The notes below the pieces were generated by a model. It made no database searches and was not told the DNA's origin. It saw nothing but the letters and a program-made list of their open reading frames with translations. Positions 29,854 to 42,000 of a DNA stretch of 64,000 bases are shown in pieces; within the stretch, counting starts at the first letter, position 1; each line of letters begins with the position of its first letter. The stretch comes from Larimichthys crocea (taxonomy: Eukaryota; Chordata; Actinopteri; Sciaenidae): contig NC_040013.1 of the NCBI RefSeq assembly GCF_000972845.2, forward strand, positions 1,170,792-1,234,791, given 5' to 3'. The position numbers and the translations under genes are program-made.

Positions 29854-31794
29854 GGCGGAGCTGGTGGGGTTTAAAACTTTGACTTGAACGGCCGCGGACA
29901 CGTAACACGAACCAAAGATCAGAAAGCCGATCGATGCTGGGTTTTCTTCTTCCTGGTGCTTGTTTTTGGGAAATAGCGCCTCCAAACGTCGTCCAAGCAG
30001 GCGGTTTGAAGTCCACCATCCTGGTGCGAAGCAGCATCAGATAAAGATGTTCTGCGCTCTCCTCCAGCGTCCTTCGATGTCTTCTTGTTGGACGTCTGGA
30101 CGCCTCGGCGTGCTGCAGGCGTCACTGCTGCACGTCCCAAACTGAACAGCATCGAGAGCTCCTTTGACTTTGCATCGAGCTTCCACACCTGGAATCAACG
30201 GCAGACCTTTTACCTGCTGAACCGATGAAACACCTGTCCATGGGACAGACAGACAGGTGGTGTGTTAACTTCCAAACCTTTGGTCTAGTTTGGGTGTGAA
30301 AACTTTCAAATTAAAGCTGAGACTGAACTTTAAACTCCGTCATGATGTAACGATGCTAAAGCTTCCTGTGATGTTGTTCTGCACCTTTGTTTCCATCCAT
30401 TCATGTGCACAAAGGAGGAACGCTGCACAGCCCGGCCCACCTAATCCTCCCTGAACGCTGTGTTATATTCAGCGCCTGCCTGTCTTATGAAGTGGAGTAA
30501 ATCCGTCTCCTCTGCGTTGCAGTTCACAAATAAAAAGAACCGGGTCGGTTCTCTTTGTCCGAGCAGGCTGGTGACAAAAGCTGGATTCAGAGCGTGCGGT
30601 CCTCCCACAGCAGCCGTTCATCAGGACAGACGGCGTGTCCGAGACGCCGAGAGGTTTGAGACCTTCACATTATTACGGGAGGTCGCTCCGGCCCCGTCCT
30701 TAACGGGAACGTTTACGGCGCCAGCAGTTTGATTTAAAGCCGAAGTCAGGACTAGGCTCGGCCTAATAATAAGTTAAAGCTGTTCTAATCAGTGTTTTAT
30801 ATTAATGGATGAAATGACTGTGAAAGGTCGCTCGTAACGACACGCCCACACGGGACGGTCTGCACACACAGTCCTCTGCAGGTTTGACGGAGTTTTAGTG
30901 TCTTTCAGCTTCTTGTTTTGGTTCAGTCGCCTGTTCACGAGCATGTGTGACGTCACATCAGCTCAGGAGCTGCAGTGTGCGGCTCCATGAGGTCAAAGGT
31001 CGACCAGGTTTCATGTTTTTAGACTTTGAAAGCATCGACAGACAGACGGCATCAAACGGATGCAGACTGGACTCTGTAAAGTGTCGCGGAGTGTTCTGAT
31101 GTCACTCTGTGAAATATTACGACGCTTCCGAGCGCGGCGACGCACGCGTCCGTCCGACCGAGCTTCAGTTCTGCAGGAATCATCCTGATGATTTTATATT
31201 TTTATTGACTGAAGATCCAACAGGCGACCTCGGCGCTCAGTGAACCAGGCGAAGTCAGCATTAAATTACATCATTATATCATAATTCCCCAACGTGTGAG
31301 GGGGGATATGAGCAGAGAGAGATCTGAGCTTCATTTCCAGTTTCCATCCCACTTCCTGAGAGCGTGGCTTCAGGGACGGCTCTCGGTGTGTGCCAGACTT
31401 CACTGGGTTTAGCACAAGAAGCACAACTTATTGGATTACGGGGTCCACCATGCTCATATTGCTGGAGGCCGTGCATGTGTGTGTGTGTGGGTGGGCAGCT
31501 TGTGCAGCGAGGGAGGGGATGCAGTAGTAAATACACGATAAATTCCCATTTACTCCCCGTTTCATATGCAGAAGATTCTCGCAGAGCTCTGCCTTTTCAT
31601 GTTGGAGGGTTCGAAGTTTAAGCCGGCCTGAGGAGGAGCTGGCTGAATGAAGCGGGACCGCCGAGGCTTTTCTTGTTTTCACGTGGATTTAGCTGCACCT
31701 GCCTCATTTCAGCTTTTGGACGGGGCGAAGCGTTGGCACACGTTTCTTTGTTAGATGGACTCTGCTGATGATGCACTGTGAGAAACGTCTGTCT
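29854..31794. other. Intergenic, no gene seen
   Basis: About 1.9 kb without a recognisable repeat family or supported exon. It is the longest unremarkable unique-looking stretch between the second LRRTM gene and the Ig-domain gene. Confidence 0.5.
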
Positions 31795-32670
31795 GCCAAA
31801 CCACCACGGTAAAACACCGTGAAATAGAATTATACTACGAAACCTTTATTTATATTTGTCAGTGAATTTATACAGAATTATCTAATATTAGTGACTCTCA
31901 TTATACAATAAAACACTATGATTTAAAGGAATATTTTACATATTTTAAAATCTACAGACATTTTAAAATATGGAATAAAACTTTAACCTTATACATGAAA
32001 TTGACACGTACGACATCAGCTTTTTTTAAAGATGATTTTTTATGCCTTTAATGATAGGACAGCTGAAGATAAACAGGAAGCAGAGAGAGGGGGAGTGACA
32101 CGCAGTAAATTATCCGTCCGATGCGGTATTCGAACCCAGGGCCAGCTGCAGCGAGGACTATAGCCTCCACACACAGGGCGGCCGCTTAACCCACTACGCT
32201 ACCGACCACCCACGACATCACCTTTTACCGTAATATTAGAAAAAAGTTACAAATTCTGGCAATCACAGCTGACAGTTTTTTACCATTTTTATTTGTTTTT
32301 TGTTTTTTCACAATAAAACACAGCCATACTTCAAAACCTTTATTTATTTCTGACATTTTTGGGTGGATTTCATACAGAATAAAGTATTTTATATTAGAGG
32401 TTTTGGGTGGATTTCATACAGAATAAAGTATTTTATATTAGAGGCTGCTAATTTTACAGTAAATATTTAAATTTAACATTTTATGATGGTTAACTGTAAA
32501 ATGTTTGGGCAGTTTTTCATCCTAAAATCTACAGACATTTTAAAATATTGAACCTTAAACACAGTACTCACATCCTTTTACTGTAATATTGGAAAAGGTT
32601 GTACCGTACTTATTACGGTAAAATTGTGTCAACCACAGCTGACACTATTTTTTCCAGTTGTGTTTTTTTA
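31795..32670. repeat. AT-rich element related to 26601-27590
   Basis: Carries 'aaaacctttatttat', 'catacagaataaagtatttt', 'ccgtaatattagaaaa' and 'cacagctgacagttttttac' motifs shared, partly in inverted orientation, with the 26.6-27.6 kb element. A ~45-bp block with 'tttcatacagaataaagtat' is tandemly duplicated at 32362-32450. A SINE interrupts it at 32019-32211. Confidence 0.65.
32019..32211 (-). mobile_element. tRNA-derived SINE with 9-bp target-site duplication
   Basis: On the minus strand the 5' head has a pol III A-box-like TAGCGTAGTGGGTTAAG (about 32186-32202) and a B-box GGGTTCGAATACC (32137-32125), as in tRNA-derived SINEs. The 3' part ends in an A/T-rich tail next to 32019. Flanking direct repeats ACGACATCA at 32010-32018 and 32212-32220 are identical. 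It interrupts the AT-rich element, whose second copy near 32540-32590 lacks the insert. It resembles a common teleost SINE; the family name is not asserted. Confidence 0.85.
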
Positions 32671-33699
32671 CAGTGTGTATGGCTCTGTAATTGTCAGAGA
32701 GGCACAGTGGTTCTCTATTTGTGTCCTTGGTGAAGTAACCCTGCTCACCCTTCACACATTTCAGTGTGGGATGCAGAGAAAATTCCTCTTTTTCTTGCTG
32801 TGGGTGTAAAAATAAACTCCGGATAGTAGCTGCACTTTTTAATATCATTAACAGGAGAAGCTGAAGGCGTCGCAGAGGGAGCTGCTCCTGCTGTGTCCTG
32901 CTTCATTCAGCCATGCTTTCATGGAAGATGTGGCCTTTTCCTTTGTGGGTTATTTACTGAGATAAAGAGTCACGGGGGCTGGGAGGAATCCCTGCATTTG
33001 CTTCTTTATTATTTATCCTGCAGCATGACACTTGGAAAGCCTGCAGCAGCTGAAAGAAAAGCCCGGAGAGAGAGAGGAAGCAATATTACCGGTTCCACAA
33101 CCGCAACAGTTAAAACTGAAGAACACGTTGGTGTAAGTAACAGCGTGCAGGCTGCAGAGTGTATGTTTATGACGGGCAGGACGTCTGTGACTAACATGGA
33201 TTGTTGTAAAGGAGACAAAAAATCAATTTCTCTGTCAGAGTGGACGTTTAATTGCAGAGACTCAGCGGTGGAGGTGGTGGTGGTGGTGGAGGTGGCAGGG
33301 GCCGTGAACATAGTGTGCCGGCTGCATTCCACTCACGTAGCTCTCTCTTTGAGGGACTGAGTGACTGCCTCCTTCTGCCAGAAGCACCATCCTCATCCCA
33401 GTGGCGTTCCACCTTAAAAAGACGAATATATGTGCCCAACTGGCTCCCTGACATTGACACGCCGTGACTCACGCCGCCGTGCTATTTCAGTATGGCTGCT
33501 GGCAAACGCAGCCTTTCTGTAGCCTCTCCCCTCCCTGCCTCGGTCATTTGTTTGCCTCCCCCTGCTCGGCTGTTTACTTGTAATTTGGACATCTGTCAAG
33601 GTGGTTTGTTTGCTACCCCGTGGTGTGATTAGGCTACCTTTGCCAAATCTGGGGAAGATGGATGACGGTTGCAGCAAGTGTTGGCTGTGAAGACAAAAG
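32671..33699. other. Intergenic, no gene seen
   Basis: Contains a short (GGT/GGA)n run at about 33268-33297. I do not support the open frames around it. Confidence 0.5.
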
Positions 33700-34450
33700 C
33701 CAAAGTTTGGCCACCGAGTTCAGCCGAGATAATTAAGAAATCATCGGGGGGCCATTTTCAAAGACGTTTGTTGACCTTTAATCTCAAGATATCTGAAAGA
33801 GAACGGGCTTTACAGGCACAATGATAGAAGACCCAAACATGTTGTGCTAGCTCGTCAGGAAGGCGGCAATGGTTCGGTTAACTTTTGGCCATTTTCAAAG
33901 ATGTTTGTTGAGCGGAAACCTAAAAAAAATGGGTTCTACGGGTACCCACAAGTTTTCTTGAGTCTTCTACCATGGGGTCACCTTTTTGGTACCAAACATG
34001 TCGTGCTAGCTGGTCAGGAAGGTTCTTCTAAAAATTGTCCATCTTCAAAGACGTTTGTTGACCTTGAACCTTGAGATATCTGGATGGAAATAGGTTCTAC
34101 GGGTACCTACAAGTCTTCTCTGGCCTTTTATCAATGGGTGATTTTTTGTCGCCTTTTGACTTTTTGAACCGATGGACCATCCGGAAAGGTTCTCCTAAAT
34201 TTTGGCCATCTTCAAAGACGTTTGATTACCTTTAACTTCCAGATATCTTAAAGAAAATGGGTTCTACGGGTACCTACAAGTCTTCTCCGGTCTTCTATCT
34301 TTGGGTGACCCAAGGCGTCCATCGGTACCAAACATGTCGTCCTAGCTTGTTGGGAAGGTTCGCCTAAGTTTGTCCATCTTCAAAGACGTTTGTTGACCTT
34401 AAACCTTGAGATATCTGGATGGAAATGAGTTCTCTGGGTACCAACCAAGC
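33700..34450. repeat. Diverged ~135-167-bp tandem repeat, five units
   Basis: A 'ttcaaagacgtttgttgacc' motif recurs at about 33758, 33897, 34045, 34210 and 34378. Each is followed by 'gatatctg' and 'gggttctacgggtac'-type segments and preceded by 'caaacatgtcgtgctagct'. Units differ by substitutions and small indels. It has no gene and looks like an old satellite-type or minisatellite block. Confidence 0.8.
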
Positions 34451-35259
34451 TCCTCTTTACAGACATGTCCACTTTATGTTAATCCCACGTAGCTTTGGGC
34501 TAAAAACATGCAGTATAAATGTGTGTTGGAATATTTCTGGAGACTTGAACCCCTGTGGTGGATGGATGTGGTTCAGCGTTTGGAGATAATTAAGAAATGA
34601 CTGGGAGACAAAAGGTGTCCCTTCTCTGCAGTCCTAACGGTAGTCCTGTGTCCCAGTCCGGTCTGTTTGGACCCCCCTCGTCCTGCCGCACAGTCTGTTC
34701 AGAGCGCAGGGCTCCGGTGCCAGAACCTCCTGTTACACCGGAGGGGAGGGAGCGGGACAATTAACCACCTGCTGGTGTAAGCAGTCGCACAGCGGAGCCT
34801 CGAGCTCGGCCCGACATCCGCAGTATTAAATAAATCCAGATTTATAGACGAGGTGTCACCCTGCACGGAGCGCAGGTACAAACATTAAAACTGATTTCAG
34901 ATCTGCTTTCTGCTCATGTCTCATGGTGAGCGTCACTAATGAACATCACTGGCAGCGTTCGCGTTGACCTGGCACTGAAGTTTCCCAACGAGCTCCGCGC
35001 TCACATCTCACACTCTCACACAATCAATGCGGAATAATTTAAAACACACACACACCACGAGCACTCCAATCAGAGCTCTCCATTCATAAGGAGCTGTGAC
35101 GCGGCTTCAGACTGAGAATCATCCAGAACAGGTTTTTATTCAAGCACCCGACTGTAAACAGAGAGCGGGCGGGACTGAAGGCTGGAGACACAGTGAGGAT
35201 TCAAGATGGTATTCAAAGAATGAGGAGCCACACCGACGTCATCAGGTGCACAAAAACAA
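34451..35259. other. Intergenic, no gene seen
   Basis: No supported gene, RNA gene or repeat between the tandem block and the family A repeat. Confidence 0.5.
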
Positions 35260-35433
35260 ACTGCAGTTCCTCTACTGTCCACCTGAGGCTGGCTCCAGAA
35301 GTGAGTCAGTCTCCATAAGTCCCCATGTCCAAATGTCCAACTTCACAGCAGAAATAAACATGTTTACAGCCTGGTACAAAAAACAGTTTTGGTCTCTGTA
35401 GCTAATTTCCCCGTTCATGACAACTGTACTGAG
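35260..35433 (+). repeat. Dispersed repeat family A, truncated by the 21-bp array
   Basis: It matches family A up to 'catgacaactgtactgag', then passes directly into the 21-bp tandem array. The array's 'gagctaac' start overlaps the element's 'actgag'. Confidence 0.92.
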
Positions 35434-36720
35434 CTAACAACGAGCTAACAACGAGCTAACATAAGCTAACAACATGCTAAAACAAGCTAACAACATGCTA
35501 AAACAAGCTAAAACAAGCTAAAACAAGCTAACAACGAGCTAACAATGAGCTAAAACAAGCTAACAATGAGCTAAAACAAGCTAACAACATGCTAAAACAA
35601 GCTAACATTGAGCTAAAACAAGCTAACAACATGCTAAAACAAGCTAACAACATGCTAAAACAAGCTAACATTGAGCTAAAACAAGCTAACAACATGCTAA
35701 AACAAGCTAACAACATGCTAAAACAAGCTAACATTGAGCTAAAACAAGCTAACAATAAGCTAAAACAAGCTAACAACATGCTAAAACAAGCTAACAATAA
35801 GCTAAAACAAGCTAACAACATGCTAAAACAAGCTAACAATAAGCTAAAACAAGCTAACATTGAGCTAAAACAAGCTAACAACATGCTAAAACAAGCTAAC
35901 AACATGCTAAAACAAGCTAACATTGAGCTAAAACAAGCTAACAACATGCTAAAACAAGCTAACAACATGCTAAAACAAGCTAACATTGAGCTAAAACAAG
36001 CTAACAACATGCTAAAACAAGCTAACAACATGCTAAAACAAGCTAACATTGAGCTAAAACAAGCTAACAATAAGCTAAAACAAGCTAACAACATGCTAAA
36101 GCAAGCTAACAATAAGCTAAAACAAGCTAACAACAAGCTAAAACAAGCTACAGCAAGCTACAACAAGCTAACAACATGCTAAAACAAGCTAACAACATGC
36201 TAAAACAAGCTAACAATGAGCTAAAACAAGCTAACAATGAGCTAAAACAAGCTAACAATAAGCTAAAACAAGCTAACAACATGCTAAAACAAGCTAACAA
36301 TAAGCTAAAACAAGCTAACAACAAGCTAAAACAAGCTAACAATAAGCTAAAACAAGCTAACAACAAGCTAAAACAAGCTACAGCAAGCTACAACAAGCTA
36401 ACAACATGCTAAAACAAGCTAACAACATGCTAAAACAAGCTAACAATGAGCTAAAACAAGCTAACAATGAGCTAAAACAAGCTAACAATAAGCTAAAACA
36501 AGCTAACAACAAGCTACAACATGCTAAAACAAGCTAACAACGAGCTACAACATGCTAAAACAAGCTAACAATGAGCTAAAACAACCTAACAACAAGCTAC
36601 AACAAGCTAACAAGTTAAAACAAGCTAACAACAAGCTACAACAAGCTAACAAGTTAAAACAAGTTAACCACGAGCTAAAACAAGCTAGCAATGAGCTAAA
36701 ACTAGTTACCAACAAGCTTC
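35434..36720. repeat. 1.3-kb array of 21-bp units with higher-order structure
   Basis: About 60 tandem units built on 'gctaaaacaagctaacaa' plus a variable trinucleotide (cat, taa, tga or ttg context). Between about 35590 and 36060 variants recur in blocks of three units (63 bp), and a block ending 'acagcaagctacaacaagc' repeats after about 230 bp (36151 and 36381). The unit length divisible by three keeps frames open on both strands: LKQANN heptads on plus, LLACFS heptads on minus. The edges (35434-35530, 36580-36720) are more degenerate. Confidence 0.95.
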
Positions 36721-37579
36721 AAAGCAGCTCTTCAGAATCACGGATACGGTATCTATTCTTTGTCCACGGTGTATCCAATGTGATTTAATACAACTCTTAA
36801 ATCTCATAAATTCTACTTCATTGACGCGTTTAATATTATTAATTATTATTACCGTATTTCTAATATGTTGGCCAGAATATTAGAAACACCTCAGTCAGTA
36901 TAATACAGTCCTGTACAACATTTATATATTTATATTTAAACTAATATCTGACATTCAACAGAAACTGAAAACAGGACGTGATGATCTGAAGATATCAGCG
37001 GCAGTTTCAGGAACACACCCAAACCGAGCCCTTCCGATATTCCTAACAATAACCTCCTCACCTCCTTACGAAGGATTCCCCACGACATGAAAACCGACCG
37101 GTAACGTGTCGTTAAAGGTCCAGCGTGTCGGATTTTACAGGCTGACAGATTGGAATGAACACCCCTCAGCCTCAGCCTCCTCTTCCCAGCATTAAACTTG
37201 ATTTTACACTCTAAAAAACAGAGTTATTAATATTATATCCCACTTCTGCCTAACAGATGTAACTGAATCTGACACACTGGACCTTTAATAAGTCATGAAA
37301 CGCGTCATTATGTAACACAGGTGACTGATTTGCAGGTAATCATTAATCTGCCGTCCAGACGCCGACGATTAGAAAACAAACACTGACGAACTTTATTCCC
37401 AATCCTCTCTGTCTTATTTATAATATTTAGATTTATTTATGAAGTGAGGACGAGATCACAGACTCTGAGACAAAAAAAGCAGAAATCTAAACAGCTGACA
37501 GAGGTGAGCGAGGAGTGGCCAGCAGCTGTACTATGGACAGAGAGGGTGTGGCCACACCTGAGAGTTTCACCTGAGAACA
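36721..37579. other. Upstream region of the Ig-domain gene
   Basis: AT-rich, no repeat family recognised. It may contain the promoter of the following gene, but no motif is clear. Confidence 0.4.
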
Positions 37580-37619
37580 AAATAAGCACAGACCTCACCT
37601 GGTGACTGAGTCAGTGTCA

Positions 37620-39011
37620 GCGCTGCGAGGACAAACTTTGACTTTGGATTATCGCCTCAGAACTTTCAGGTGAGTCTGTTTTATGTGATTTCCATGAGAG
37701 AGAACCAGTTTGTTTGATACAGACGTCACGTGGTGTCAGATTAATGATTAATGAGCGTGTCAGACGTCAATGTTTGAAATTAGAGCGACTAAACGAGGTT
37801 TTCTGACTGATGTCTTCCTCTGTGTCGCTCTCAGGGTCATCATGGAGCCGCTGTCCACACGGTTAAAGCTGCTTTTGCTGTTTCTGGTGACAATCCAGCA
37901 GAGAACAGGTGAGTCTGTGGTTCATTCTCAGACTCTGACCGACCGGTTCACTGAATACACAATCACTGACAGAACAGGTCTGATGTGTAATTCAGACCGG
38001 CCAACAGACGCTCAGTGAAGTGTGAACATGTCATACATGTGCATAACTCGCATGCCTCAAACCGGTGCGTGCACTTTGGAGCACGGAGCATGAATGAATG
38101 AACTCCACATGCTGCAGATCTCCACCCTGTCAGTCTGCAGCGTTTAGCCCGAGGGCCGGTCCGGCTGATTCAGACTCCCGCCTTTTAATCGTGACACACT
38201 TTTGTTCCGTCACGCGGCCTCGGAGGATTCACTGATGTCGGGTTTGGATTTATCAACTCGCTGCGTTCAGATATTTAGAGGTTAATGTGGAAACGTAACG
38301 ATGATCGGGTCCTTGTTCTTGTTATATAAACGCCGCTATCAGCAATAATTAAACTCCACGGCCGTAAACAGTGAGTCAGCAGGGTGTGTGTCGCTAACGT
38401 TATCACTAGCAAAACACTACGAGTGGATAAGGTATTCAGTTCAGCAGCTAACGTGATCCACGATGCTAACTTATGTGTTGACCAGCTCCTGTTCTGGCAC
38501 GACACCTTCTTCCCGGTGGTCCAAAACGCCTGTGCTACAAACACCGACACTCCCCCGCTGCTCTACGCTAACAGTCCGGCTAACAGACTGAGCTAACAGC
38601 AGCTAACCCCAGCTAACAGACTGAGCTAACATTAGCTAACAGCAGCTAACAGACTGAGCTAACATTAGCTCCCAGCAGCTAACAGACAGAGCTAACAGCA
38701 GCTAACAGCAGCTAACAGACTGAGCTAACATTAGCTAACAACAGCTAACGGACTGAGCTAACAGCAGCTAACAGCAGCTAACAAACTGAGCTAACATTAG
38801 CTAACCCCAGCTAACAGACTGAGCTAACATTAGCTCCCAGCAGCTAACAGCAGCTAACAGACTGTGTTCAGATATTTAGAGAAGTTAATGTGGAGACATA
38901 ACGGACGATGATAATCAGGATTGTGTTCTTGTTATATAAACGGAGCATCAGCAATAATTAAAGTCCACAGGGTGTCTGTGTGTGTCTGTGTGTGCGTGTG
39001 TCTGTGTGTGT

Positions 39012-39042
<31 letters not shown>

Positions 39043-42000
39043 GACTCTTCAAGTCCATTTTTCATGTTTGCTCATCTATTCACTTTTCATCATTCGTTAA
39101 TATATTTCTGAGAGCTAACGAGCCCCAAGAGTTTTAGATTAATACGTAACTCTCAGATCAGGAGCCGCTGCGCTCTGAGGCTGTTTACGAGCTCCGGCCC
39201 ACAGCGTGCATGACATTAAAGTGTTGGAAAACATCCAGCGAGGGTGTAGCTGAAATCTGATTTCTTTCTGACGTGACAGAGGCGATGGAGGTGGCGTCCA
39301 CGGGGCCGCAGACCATTCAGAAAGCCCAGGGCGCGACGGTGAAGCTGGCCTGCACCTACACGCCGGGCCCTGAGGACACCGGGGAGCTGGACATCGAGTG
39401 GTCCAACGTCAGCCCGGACATGACGCAGAAAGACCAGCTGGTAGGTGGATGTTTGAAGAATGTGGAGGTGGTGGTGCTGCTTTGTCACTCAATGCTATCT
39501 TTGCATCTCAGCTGTTGTCGTTCACGGGAGGCCGGATGCTTCAATACGGCGACCCGAGCGTCTCCAGCAGGCTCAAGTTCACGGGGAACCCCAAGCTGGG
39601 GGATGCCTCCATCTCCATCTCCGACGTGAGGCTCTCCGACACCGCCACCTACCACTGTAAGGTGAAGAAGGCGCCGGGCGTCGACACGAGGAAAGTCACT
39701 CTGGTGGTGATGGGTGAGGAGGACTTCCCTTGTTACCGGTTCTACCTGTTCTCGCTGATGTCACTCACAGAGAATGTCACACACCTTTGTCACACCCTAA
39801 CACGTCTCTAACACCTTTCCTCTCACCAGTTCCTCCATCCACTCCAAAATGTTGGGTGGATGGCGGCGAGGAGCGAGGCGGCACCGTCTCCCTCCGGTGT
39901 GAATCCTCCGTGGGGTCCACGCCGCTCAGCTACACCTGGACGAGGGAGAGCGGAGGTGCGATGCCGGCCGCCGCGACACAAGGTGAGCACGGAAACACTC
40001 TGAACAACAACGTCCTCGATGTCTGCATCACACGCTGACATGTCGTCTTCTCTCCTCAAAGACCCGCAGAGAGGAGAGCTCCTCATAAAGAACCACTCAG
40101 ACAGCAATGTTGGAAACTACGTGTGCGAGGTGAAGAACGCCGTCGGCAAGGCGCAGTGTAAATACGCACTGCACGCTTACAACCGTAAGTCTGTCACTAT
40201 CCTGAGGGAAGATTTTATTTTTAAATATTTGCTCGTAAAACAGCAAAAAGTACCAGAGCTGAACTCTGTTTGCACGTCTGTTATGTAACGCGGAGGAGGA
40301 TGTTGACGAACTAACGGCCTAACCAGGTCCCCAGCAGCAGCTGATATCAGCTTCCTCCGTCAGCGTCCTCTTCACTTTCTTCTCCTCTGCCATCATGTCC
40401 ATAGAGGCTGCTGAGCCTGGTTACCTCCTCTTCTTCTTCCTGGTAGTCCATAACGCCTGTTGGTACAAACACTCAGTTCGTCAGCTTGGCGGTGAGCTCA
40501 GAGTGACGGGTACCCGTCGCTCTGAGCTCACCACCAAGCTGACGAACTGAGCTAACAGCAGCTACAGCTGTCAGCAGTTTACTTCACTGTCCGTCATAAA
40601 GTCAGTCCCACATTTACTCTTGTCCGGCGGCTTCTTGCTCGCTCACTCTCTCCTTTTCTCTTCTTAGCTTCCTCCGTCAGCGTCCTCTTCACTCTCTTCT
40701 CCTCTGCCATCATGTCATAGGAAGCTTGCTGAGCCCGCTTTGTCCAGCTCCGTTCTGGCACGACACTGGTGCATTGAAGGCTCCTGCTCTGATTCCCGTT
40801 AGCTCAGCGGCTACTTGATCAGTCACTCTTTCCTCTTCTTGGTTTCCTCTTGTTTCGCTTAGCCTCTGCCATTAGCGATGTCCATAGAAGCTGCTGAGCC
40901 TGGTTGCATTGCCAGCTCTTCCAGCTCCGGTTCTGGCTGACATGGTGTACTGTATAAGGCTCCTGCTCTGAGCTCCCAGCTAAACTGTATTACTAGCATT
41001 AGCTAGCAGCAGCTACTTACTATGAGGCGGCTCCTTGATCAGTCACTCTTTCCTTTCTTAGCTTCCTCTGTCAGCGTCCTCTTCGCTCTTCTCTCCTCTG
41101 CCATTACGTCCATAGAAGATGCTGGGCTTTGCTAACGGACAGTGTGCAACACGAGCTAACGTTAGCTCAGAATAGAGTCGATAACATCAAACTACCCAAA
41201 GTCAAAGCTAACTCATGCTAAGCACCTGAAACATGTTGTCATATTGTGGTTTTAGCTGGCTACGTGCCTAGCTCCTGTTCTGGCACGCCACCGGCTCCTG
41301 TACCTTCCTTCTTCTTCTTCTTCTTCCCAGTGGTCCAAACACCTGTGGTACAAACATGACACTCCCCCGTTGCTCTGAGCTCAACATGAGCTAACAGACA
41401 CATGAAAGGCTAACGATGAGCTAACAGCAGCCTACAGCTGTCAGCGTTTACTTCACTGTCCGTCACAAAACTCTGTAAATCACAGAGAGTTGAGGCGGAG
41501 CAGCCGTTAAAGCGTCCGTACTCATGACACTGAAGCTGTTTCAAGGTACGTCGTCGTGTCTTCTCTTGTAGCCACCACAACAGGCGGGCGTCATCGTCGG
41601 GGGGGATCGGCGCTCTCCTGCTGCTGCTCCTCCTCCTGCTCCTCATCTGGCTCCGATCTGCTGCTGGCCACCAAGCGCCGCTTATCAGAAGAGGTCGCGA
41701 CGAGGATCAAGGTTCGTTATCGGAGCTTCGAAGAACACGATGATAAATCATCACGCGTGTTCATTCATGTGACTTACCACCACCACCACGACCACACCAC
41801 ACCGGACCCCCCACCACCACGACCACCACGACCACGACCACCAACCCCCCCACCACCCACCACCACCACAACAACCACGCAGACACACGGACCACACCAC
41901 GACACCACACCACGGACCATGCACACCACACCCACGACGACCATCGACCACCCGACCCACCAGACCACCACCACACACGACCACACCACTCACCACCGGA

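Noticed and set aside
29463..30037. Minus-strand frames of 118-182 codons reading repeated MVVHGGSW
   Set aside because: All three frames are open through an 18-bp minisatellite, so this is a repeat artefact.
32125..32202. Possible tRNA gene (A and B box-like motifs)
   Set aside because: No cloverleaf can be drawn with acceptor and anticodon arms; the body and target-site duplication fit a SINE.
35528..36182. ~200-codon frames on both strands with heptad-like repeats (coiled-coil appearance)
   Set aside because: The 21-bp period divisible by three keeps frames open; no start context, no unique coding sequence and no splice signals.
35434..36720. CRISPR-like regular repeat spacing
   Set aside because: Units are contiguous without unique spacers, and the DNA is eukaryotic.
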